Below, piece after piece: positions 7,251 through 11,200 of a stretch of 11,200 nucleotides of DNA. Both the position numbers and the translations under genes were made by a program. Position 1 is the first letter of the stretch. Every line of letters starts with the position of its first letter. This DNA is from Saccoglossus kowalevskii (taxonomy: Eukaryota > Hemichordata > Enteropneusta > Harrimaniidae). Under the pieces are notes generated by a model. It was not told where the DNA came from. It did no database searches and worked only from the letters and a program-made list of their open reading frames with translations. The stretch covers positions 10,032 to 21,231 of the forward strand of contig NW_003134396.1 in assembly GCF_000003605.2 (NCBI RefSeq), given 5' to 3'.

Positions 7251-8007
7251 TTGGTTATAGACTGTTAAAATTTTGTAGAATTGTGAATAGTGGAACATAC
7301 TCAAAAGACGATTTTAAAATATAGATAACAGGTGCAAACATCCTCTCTTTGAATGCTTAGCAAGATTTAGCAAGGATGTACATAAATAATAAAAAAGAAA
7401 CATGGTGAAAAAAGACGATACAAAACGATAATACATTTAATTTTGAAACTGTTACAGCCATTTTAAATATGATCATTAGCAAACTTCTTACTGAGTGAAT
7501 TGTTATGCAAATTAGCAATTATCTCAGCTTCTTTTTAGTGCACATCCCAGAAAAAATAGCTCCTAGACGATTTGACCTTTTGTTTTGAAATTTTCACAAA
7601 TGATTGACAATCTTTGTTACAACAATCGTACAGACAACTAGCCTGGGTGTTAATTTATGCATAAACTTGAAGTAGTAAAATTTGAGCTGCTGCCCTGCAA
7701 AATTGACAACTGGTAGACAGTTTTCAAGACGGCACTTTCTTCATAGTAAACAGATGTACCCGTAAACCAATTTTGACAGGAAACAGAAGCATGGTTTAGA
7801 AGCTATTTTTTTATAATCATTTTTGACCAAAAAAGCACATTTTTGTGCATATTTCAAACTACAGTGTCCATAAAAAAAATACTAACAAAATTTTAAAATT
7901 CATACAATAAGCTTTCAGAAATATTTAGTTTTGTGGACAAGGTCATCTTGGTTTCCTAATTAACTAATTAAAATACCTGTCAGGTAAACTGCATCTCTAC
8001 CTTAATT
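7251..8007. other. AT-rich non-coding stretch, possible unclassified repeat
   Basis: No protein family is recognisable on either strand. The part at about 7500-7970 mixes A/T runs with more complex sequence and includes small self-complementary words (gcac-attttt-gtgc near 7837-7850; tacctgtcaggta near 7974-7986). It is flanked by oppositely oriented pieces of the same gag family, so it may be an insertion or a rearranged spacer. I could not assign it to a class. Confidence 0.4.
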
Positions 8008-8067
8008 GATGGATTTAAGGACTTAATAATGAGAGATCAATTGATGAGTACTTTTTGTAATAAGTTG
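8008..8067 (+). mobile_element. Inverted 60-bp fragment of the same gag family
   Basis: This plus-strand segment matches the minus strand of 7157-7216 without gaps, 52 of 60 bases identical by my count. Its 20 codons read DGFKDLIMRDQLMSTFCNKL against DGAKVLVMRDQLMSTFGNEL. The reading frame runs on to a TAG but is unrelated after 8067. It is a second, independent scrap of the SCAN-like gag in the opposite orientation. Confidence 0.85.
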
Positions 8068-8640
8068 CCATTCAGCATTCATTCTTCTAGTCTAGCCTAG
8101 TAGGATTTAATTGTGAGATTTGTCATACAGGCAAAACTGTCAACACTTTAATAATACGGTAAACGTGAATCAAATTGTGACCGGTTAATAATGTTTATAC
8201 ATTACTACTATAGTAAACAATACATTGAATATTGCACTCTGCAAGAACAACACAAAACAACTGGCACGTACACCATACTACACTACATAGTCAAATCGGG
8301 AAAAGAAAGATATATGGACCCCATCGTATCCATGAAGTATTATTAGGTTTTTCGAAATCCTGTGACGTCCATCAAATAAAAATTGTCTGCCAAGAAAGAA
8401 CTGCGAAAGAAACTTCAGTGAGTTACAAATGAGTTACAAGTGCGTTATTTCCCAATCAGCGTTATCGGCTAGATGTAGTTAATACAGCAACACTAAGGCA
8501 CCGACGTAATAAAGATGCAAGAATTGATCCAAAATCCACATGAAGTTTACATACTCGTCTGAAGAATTTAGGAACACTTCTCGTTCTTGGTAGGTAGAGA
8601 GTATCACGATATAGTCCAGTGACATAACTCAAAAATCGTC
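8068..8640. other. Non-coding stretch, no gene recognised
   Basis: A short open frame at 8232-8432 has no motif, signal or domain and looks like chance. It contains an 11-base tandem pair, gagttacaaat/gagttacaagt, at 8420-8441. I see nothing else. Confidence 0.4.
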
Positions 8641-8642
8641 AC

Positions 8643-8743
8643 ACACCAAAATAAAGCACCACATATATAGGTTAGGTTGAGTGGTTACGAAGGTCAAGAG
8701 GTGGGCCGTACGATTTTTTGTTGTATAATACACTATTTGGTGT
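8643..8743. repeat. Short inverted repeat, about 100 bp apart
   Basis: acaccaaaata at 8643-8653 pairs with tatttggtgt at 8734-8743 with one extra base. The segment between them has no coding capacity. It could be the ends of a very small MITE, but arms this short also arise by chance. Confidence 0.3.
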
Positions 8744-8937
8744 ATGACATACCCTGTCTCGGCTGTGCCACCATCAGTAATATTTATATCAGTTATATCT
8801 GAAGAGCACAATTTTTAAAACCGCAGGAAGTAATTAATTTATTTTTTTCTTTTGTTTTACTGTCATTTCTTCTTTTAATTTTTATTTTTAATTATATCTT
8901 TTCTGAATGTTGTGTATTTGTATTTCTTTGTATTTTG

Positions 8938-8995
8938 TTTACCATACAAAAAAACTGAAGCTTTCTAGATGTGTAATAAAAGTTATTATTATTAT
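8938..8995 (+). mobile_element. Possible LINE 3' tail
   Basis: A T-rich stretch with repeated tgtatttgtatttc-type words leads to gtgtaataaaagttattattattatattt. An AATAAA followed by TTA repeats is the usual end of CR1/jockey-type retrotransposon copies. No coding remnant lies upstream, so this would be a heavily 5'-truncated copy. The similarity is compositional rather than family-specific. Confidence 0.35.
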
Positions 8996-9728
8996 ATTTA
9001 ATAGTAGGTTATTGAGTTTAAATGAACAAATATAAAAATCAGTTACCAAGCCAATTTATTGCAACATTTAAGAAAAGTCACAAATGCTATAGTGAACAGC
9101 AATGTCAGTAAACACGGAGAAATGAAGATTTATGAACGAATCTGTTCTGACCTAAATCACCTTGGCGGAATGATCTCATTGATTCCCCTGTCCGCCACTA
9201 CCCTGACCATTCGAAACAGCCGATGACGGACAAAAATACTCCTTCCACAAATATCAGACCTGGATATTTTTGTGTATCTTGGGGGTTCATTCAATACCAC
9301 GATTTTCTTCTAAAACTATTTAGGCAGAACTATTACATTTCTAAATCGCATTTGTATATGGTCAAGCATTTATAAAAAATACAGGTAAACCATTTATCTG
9401 AATTCTCCATTAATAAATAACAATTATATGTACATTGATCCCTAAATTACCATTGGCGTCCATGTACCACGTTTATATGTATTAAATAAATGGCGTTAAT
9501 CTGTATGTTATTGTTGGATGTAAAATAAACTTTGTTGTATATGGATAAGAAAGGACAACAAATTATTGTGCAATAAAGGTCAGGTCGAATGGTAGAAAGA
9601 ACAATGGGGTAGTGAATAACCAATCGACCGATGATATGAGGAATGCAGTTTATTACTGATTTTCCTTTTGTTGACACATATGATCGTCATCATTGATGCT
9701 AATATGCGTTACGAGACACCCCAACACG
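8996..9728. other. Non-coding stretch, no gene recognised
   Basis: There is no recognisable frame or RNA gene. A GC-richer patch at about 9160-9230 contains short self-complementary words (tgtccg...cggaca) and contrasts with the AT-rich surroundings. It may be a repeat fragment, but I could not match it to a tRNA-derived SINE because no A/B-box pair is present. Confidence 0.4.
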
Positions 9729-9763
9729 GCGTAGTATATATATATGTTTTATAGCTACTACGC
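9729..9763. repeat. Short hairpin with TA-rich loop
   Basis: gcgtagta at 9729-9736 pairs exactly with tactacgc at 9756-9763. The 19-base loop contains tatatatat. TA runs extend the stem with a small bulge. Confidence 0.55.
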
Positions 9764-10004
9764 AGTGAACTGCATTGTCTTTAATTATGCACAGATGTTT
9801 AGTGAATGTTTTAGCCAATATATTTTGGTATTTTTGCAATAAAATAAAAAATCATTGAAGTGTGTAAATGGCCGGGTTAGCGCGAAATAAATAAGGAACT
9901 TGTGACTAGCTTTCGCAATTTATACACTCCTATAATTTACTCTATTGAAAAAAAACACACCAACAAATAGACAAGAGACTTTATACAAGTCTAATGATTT
10001 GCGA

Positions 10005-10100
10005 GTAAACGATTCGCTATTATGTAAAGCGATTATTGCTTGGTGTAGTACCTGTTACTAAGTAAAGACGTAACGATTGCTGTTGGGTGTGGTCATTAAC
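10005..10100 (+). repeat. Degenerate tandem repeat, about 20-40 bp units
   Basis: Related words recur in order: gtaaacgattcgctatta (about 10005), gtaaagcgattattgcttggtgtagt (about 10023) and gtaaagacgtaacgattgctgttgggtgtggt (about 10062). Each starts with gtaaa and contains cgatt. It is probably an old local duplication. No function is evident. Confidence 0.4.
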
Positions 10101-11200
10101 GAGGGGAATCCGTTAATAATAGTTTTACGGATAATAGGTGGCGAGTGAGGACAACAGGAATACGATCGTAACGTTCGACCAGAAATAGAAATGCCTTAAA
10201 ATGGAAACGCTGGAGGGCCTCACATACAGACTAACGATATGTTACTAAATATTCATAAGATACTTGACCTAGACTTATAAATTTAACATATCTACTAGAA
10301 GTACGTTTTAGGTAAACTTATAAATTATTCAATTACTGTTATTTTATGACATTTTAAACATCGCCCTGGTGATATTATACGTATCACGTTTATCTTGCTA
10401 CTTTTTTTAAATAGAATTGAAAATCTACTAAGATGTTGAAACAGAACATGACTTCTTAATTCATTTATACACAATTATTTATTTGAAAACAAAACAAAAC
10501 AAGTTGATTAATTAGAAATACGGTAAAAAAGCGAGAAAATATTCTTTGTGTAATTAGGTGCTCCTATATTCCTCACAAAAACCCAAAAATTGACTGAATT
10601 TTTTTAGCGGCTGGCCTAATGTTGACCAAACGCATCGTTTGGTTATAAAAGTTTATTTAGTATTTTTTCTGATTCGTAGGAGTCTGAAAAACACAACTTG
10701 TCTTTGTATTCAGTTTCAAGCTGTATTCACAATAGCTGCCCCCATATAGTAAATATCGGCAAAATAATCGCATTTATGTACGCCATCTGCTTCAATCCAC
10801 TGTGTCGTGATCTCGTATGAATATGAAGCAAGGCCACTGGACTAAATATTAAAAACCTACAGGTGTCGAAAATAGTAGACATGTAACTAAAATGATCACT
10901 AGACTTTCATTGATAAACGTTGATTTTCCCACAATTCAATGCGCTCTTCTAATGGAAATCATTATCGATGCTCTGCGCAACAATCAAAGTCGCCATATTT
11001 GTTCATATGAGACACATATCTCACGCATTCGTGGCGCTGTCATGAATTTGTTTTCGCGTATCTCTTATCCGACTTATTTAGCTGATTACAAGTGAATGGC
11101 TGTGTTATATCTGTCATCATTTAGGCTCATGGAGGTCCTGGACGGAACTTGACTCAGTGATTTGGAACTAATTACGATATAACCGTCGCTATCCGGACCA
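10101..11200. other. Non-coding stretch to the window end, no gene recognised
   Basis: Mainly AT-rich sequence. It holds a small hairpin at 10625-10643 (accaaacg-cat-cgtttggt, exact 8-bp stem). An open frame at 10892-11095 has no recognisable domain, and I treat it as chance. The last 250 bases are richer in CG dinucleotides and could belong to a promoter-proximal region of a gene to the right, but nothing specific supports that. Confidence 0.4.

Noticed and set aside
8232-8432. Plus-strand 66-codon frame
   Set aside because: No recognisable domain or signal peptide and no flanking splice logic.
8629-8811. Minus-strand 60-codon frame
   Set aside because: Overlaps a short inverted repeat and has no protein-like features.
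9160-9250. tRNA gene or tRNA-derived SINE in the GC-richer patch
   Set aside because: No A-box/B-box pair at proper spacing and no cloverleaf could be built on either strand.
9447-9677. Minus-strand 76-codon frame
   Set aside because: Ile/Tyr-rich composition as expected from AT-rich DNA. No motif.
10892-11095. Plus-strand 67-codon frame near the window end
   Set aside because: No family resemblance and no supporting splice or promoter signal. It could be an exon, but nothing shows it.
11150-11156. TGACTCA as an AP-1 enhancer site
   Set aside because: A single 7-base match in 11 kb is expected by chance, and no promoter context supports it.

Overview
The window looks like AT-rich nuclear DNA from a marine invertebrate animal. 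The evidence is one spliced gene with GT/AG introns, a collagen-like secreted protein family common in bivalves, brachiopods, amphioxus, cnidarians and sponges, and decayed retrotransposons of types frequent in mollusc genomes. A bivalve or another lophotrochozoan is my best guess, but the sequence does not settle it. I see no operons, bacterial signals, CRISPR arrays, tRNA or rRNA.

Layout. Bases 1-369 hold the C-terminal end of a decayed non-LTR (LINE) reverse transcriptase. Bases 370-1414 have no recognisable gene. Bases 1419-3149 hold the only gene I consider intact: the last four exons of a short-chain collagen (spongin/C4-like) gene on the + strand. It has eight Gly-X-Y triplets followed by a cysteine-rich C-terminal domain. 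Every internal intron is phase 1, and the first intron in view carries an inverted-repeat (MITE-like) insertion. The signal-peptide exon was not found. Downstream lie a perfect 19-bp hairpin, a possible poly(A) signal, one CTCF-like motif and a second inverted-repeat element.

Bases 4126-5296 are a broken Penelope-like retroelement (+). Bases 5690-7250 are a broken Ty3/gypsy element (-) with a SCAN-like gag, protease, linker and integrase start. Integrase follows protease with no reverse transcriptase between them, as in Gmr1-like elements. A 60-bp piece of the same gag family lies in opposite orientation at 8008-8067.

From 8068 to 11200 I recognise no gene, only small repeats, a LINE-like 3' tail and short hairpins. 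The collagen gene is the only likely host function; the rest is mainly transposon debris. I found no convincing undescribed multi-gene system. The points most worth following are the gypsy gene order with its SCAN-like gag, the skippable collagen exon, and the structured repeats near that gene.
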